Assembly: GCA_951394045.1 (NCBI GenBank) | Contig: OX596000.1 | Coordinates: forward strand, 806,001-870,000 | DNA length: 64,000 nt | DNA from: Nitzschia sp. DOCU1 | Taxonomy: Eukaryota; Bacillariophyta; Bacillariophyceae; Bacillariales; Bacillariaceae | Direction of reading: 5' to 3' | In this document: one piece after another, positions 61,740 to 64,000 of the stretch | How positions within the stretch are numbered: position 1 is the stretch's first letter | How the letters are laid out: every line of letters begins with the position of its first letter | The notes under the pieces: generated by a model | Told to the model about the DNA's origin: nothing | The model's database searches: none | Seen by the model: the letters and a program-made list of their open reading frames with translations, nothing else | Translations under genes and position numbers: made by a program

Positions 61740-63097
61740 CTACACGTCGACATCGCTCGGGGAGATGTCGTCCTCTTCTTCGACCTCGACGTTCCATTCC
61801 TCCTTGAGGCTCGTAGTCACCGTCTCCGGGGTAGGCGGTCGGACAGGAACCGCGATTTCGTTTCTTCGCACGATGGGAATTGTGTAGGGCGGATTGTATT
61901 GGAAAACAACATGCGGAACAATAGCACCATGAGCAACATCAAGCTCCACACCGTCCATTTCCAGGGCTTGCAGCAAAGTATCCTTTTGTCTAGCGACTTC
62001 TCCATCGGTAGCAAACCCAGTGAATTTTCGAACCGCCAAGCGAGCAGGCGGGATCTCCATAATTTCTACTTCATCTTTCTCCAGAGGAAGTGGAATCTGG
62101 GCATCCGCCAAATAAAATCGCATTTCTCCGAGGCTGGTAGTTGTAACAGGAGTGGCCATGGCCATGGATTTTGATTCCTTGTTTTCACCAAAGAGATAGG
62201 CAGCAAGGGTGTTGAAAGCATTTCCTGCCGTAGCCATGTCTTCACCCTTTGTCATTAAAGTAGATGCTACGGAATATCCCTCGTAATCCCGAATTTCATA
62301 CAAGTCACACGTCTCCACTACCGAGTAGGGAGGTTCTTGAAGTCCCTCAGGAGTTTCAAGAAAGACGTTGCGAGCCTCTTGTACGAGTTCTTCCCGTTGT
62401 TTGGACAAGCGTTGGGGGATTTTATTGAGCGGGTCTGACAAGTCATTCTGAAATTCTTTTGCTGTGTTTTGGATCTGATTTGAAACAAGGTCGAATACTC
62501 TGCCTGCCACCTTTTCGATAGAAGCCTGCGAAGGAGGAGCAAAGGGGAATGGAGGAGTTGATGCCCCAGCCCCAGCATTCTTGCTCAGTTGTGGAAGAAT
62601 GTCATTTGCTATTTGACGCACAACTGCTCGAGTGCCATCTTGCAGTCGGGCAGCAGTGGGAGTCAAAAGGGGATCGATCTACAGGCGAAAGAGCTGGGTG
62701 AATCGGTGCACCAGAACACATGGCGAAATGCATCGAGCAACTTTTCCATCGCACATACCTTGCGGTTGGCCATGGCATCCATCACAGAATCTCGGATTTC
62801 CTCGTTCGAGTTCAGCAATTCGGACAGCAGGACCTGTCGTTCTGCCAAATTGGTCTTGGGGTCAAGCAGATCTTCAAGCTTTGATTGCCATGACTTTTCC
62901 TTTACAGAGGTCTTCGAGGTGGTCTTCGGCTCCTCTTCTAGGGAATCCGCGAAGGCCGAAAAGGCAGCATCGTTGCTTGTTGTTGAGCTTCGAAGGGCTC
63001 TCGCGTTCAACGAGGACCCAGCACGATGGACAAGCGGCGGCAGGTACGCATGACAACCCGCTATCGAAAGGAAAACAGCAGCACCTGATAACTTCAT
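61740..63097 (-). CDS. Plastid-targeted SOUL heme-binding protein
   Basis: Exons 63097-62759 and 62678-61740 (80 bp intron, phase 0) give 425 residues. The N-terminus MKLSGAAVFLSIAGCHA|YLPP is an ASAFAP-type bipartite plastid signal with Tyr at +1. The first ~200 residues are helical and Glu/Lys-rich (an N-terminal helical region often seen in algal SOUL proteins). The SOUL domain begins near YEIRDYEGYSVASTLM (from about residue 235) and includes SMAMATPVTT, EMRFYLAD and GFATDGEVARQKDTLLQAL. SOUL/HBP proteins bind heme or tetrapyrroles and work in their transport or turnover. The C-terminus is acidic. Confidence 0.9.
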
Positions 63098-63537
63098 TGT
63101 TTTGGAGCACTTATATGAAAAGCAGTACTACCAGATTCTCACAAAAAATGGAAAAGATGAGCTCAAGATCTTTTGATGGCGATGCCAGCACGATAGAAGG
63201 TCATGGAATCGAAATAGACATCCGTTGATTTCTTCGAGCCGAGCAGCCGCCCGGATACTCCGGTAGAAAACAAAGAAGGCAGTTGAAGCGCGGATCGATA
63301 TCCAACCAAGCAACGAGTCGAAGAAAAAGTTCAACCATGACTGATTTGGTCATGAGTAAGACGTCATAGAGAGTCGTGCTGACCACTCCGACCAAAACAA
63401 AACCTCCAGCCGTAAAATATATATCTTTGGCCGACGATGATGGTGGTCTGACTCTTTTGATGTGTTGATTCCTTCCTCGCGTGGCCCACAGGTACAGGTA
63501 CCCGCTTGCCAAGAATATCCTATTCTACGATCTAAAA
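63098..63537. other. Divergent promoter region
   Basis: About 440 bp between the SOUL start and the next plus-strand gene. A minus-strand ORF (63512-63201) with hydrophobic segments lacks an ATG and is not accepted. Confidence 0.3.
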
Positions 63538-64000
63538 ATGGGTAAAAGCAACAAGAAGAAACGAAAGCGTTCGTTGTCCTCGGATAGCAAGGGAGCCGCA
63601 AGTTCTCCTCACGAGCCAGTGGACGAAATCGGCACATCCAACATGAACGGCAAAGTCCATAACCCTTTGTTGGAACGCCAGGAACAATTCATGAATCAAA
63701 AGGGGCTGACGGATCAGGAACGGTACGAACTATTTTCGCCTTCCATATCCAATGAACGCCGCGCTGAACTTTGGATGGCCCAAGCCGATCTTGGCGAAGA
63801 CATGGTAAATCGCTATGCCTGGGCGACTCCCGATGCGACGGCTATTCGGATCATTAAAGAGTTCAGTCCCCTGGTGGAAATCGGTTGTGGCTCTAACGCT
63901 TATTGGTGTCGGATTCTGAGACAAGCTGGGGTGGACATTGTCGGCTATGACATCAACATCTCGAGTGGTGGCAAGATCGACGGGAGTGCCAAGAAAACGA
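63538..64000 (+). CDS. SAM-dependent methyltransferase-like protein, cut by window end
   Basis: Starts at ATG 63538 (MGKSNKKKRKRSLSSDSKG) and is open to the window edge, at least 154 residues. After a basic, Ser-rich N-terminus comes EFSPLVEIGCGSNAYWCRIL, a motif I (E/DxGxGxG-like) of class I methyltransferases, then DIVGYDIN, the acidic end of strand 2. The remainder lies outside the window, so substrate and length are unknown. Confidence 0.7.
   Translation, partial: MGKSNKKKRKRSLSSDSKGAASSPHEPVDEIGTSNMNGKVHNPLLERQEQFMNQKGLTDQERYELFSPSISNERRAELWMAQADLGEDMVNRYAWATPDATAIRIIKEFSPLVEIGCGSNAYWCRILRQAGVDIVGYDINISSGGKIDGSAKKT

Noticed and set aside
63201..63512. 103-residue minus-strand ORF with hydrophobic segments
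   Set aside because: No ATG at its start and only 25 bp from the ATG of the plus-strand methyltransferase gene; more likely 5' UTR and promoter DNA.

Overview
The window looks like nuclear DNA of a diatom, most likely a Phaeodactylum-like pennate (inference). The reasons are compact genes with few short introns (54-300 bp, GT-AG); several proteins with an ER signal peptide whose cleavage site resembles the diatom plastid ASAFAP motif; a silaffin/SAP-like Ser/Lys-rich secreted protein; and a Ty1/copia element with a VVDDFG reverse-transcriptase motif of the kind known from diatom copia lineages. No prokaryotic operon structure is seen. I see no tRNA or rRNA gene and no CRISPR array.

Layout. 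0-18 kb is dense housekeeping DNA: a DMT transporter, S-adenosylmethionine synthetase, a large disordered protein, an mS38/COX24-like mitochondrial ribosomal protein, a CDC20-type APC/C activator, an acidic single-span membrane protein, a FYVE-SYLF protein, an MFS sugar transporter, and two neighbouring paralogues sharing an 'IREYP..LGDNPGG' signature. 18.3-25.5 kb is gene-poor accessory DNA: three ~945 bp units with terminal inverted repeats (the last two nearly identical), a short duplicated basic ORF, a probable frameshifted gene and two hairpins. 25.5-33 kb carries a GST/DHAR-like enzyme, complex I NDUFA6, a GT47 exostosin-like glycosyltransferase, a methyltransferase-like protein, and two probably plastid-targeted proteins (an FKBP and an unknown). 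33.3-34.5 kb is a tandem duplication of a ~596 bp fold-back sequence.

34.7-42.6 kb has a four-exon copper amine oxidase, a plastid-type multi-span membrane protein, exosome subunit RRP4 and a DEAD-box/RGG helicase. 42,895-48,427 is a complete copia-type LTR retrotransposon on the minus strand with matching 152 bp LTRs and a GCCAC target duplication. It sits in what was a ~455 bp divergent promoter between the helicase and a LITAF-domain gene. 50-56 kb has the SAP-like protein, a CRAL-TRIO/Sec14 gene with an apparent frameshift, a 181 bp tandem repeat and a diatom-style Cys/His-motif protein. 56.4-58.5 kb is low-complexity DNA with dispersed ~90 bp repeats. 58.5-64 kb has a protein with decapeptide repeats, a possible small membrane protein, a plastid-type SOUL protein and the start of a methyltransferase.

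The most interesting signal is in the retrotransposon. The 12 nt directly abutting its 5' LTR, where the primer-binding site should be, do not start with TGG. They are perfectly complementary to a 12 nt stretch inside the same LTR. This resembles the self-priming arrangement of Tf1/sushi elements, but in a copia-type element. The same element separates gag from pol by a single in-frame TGA.
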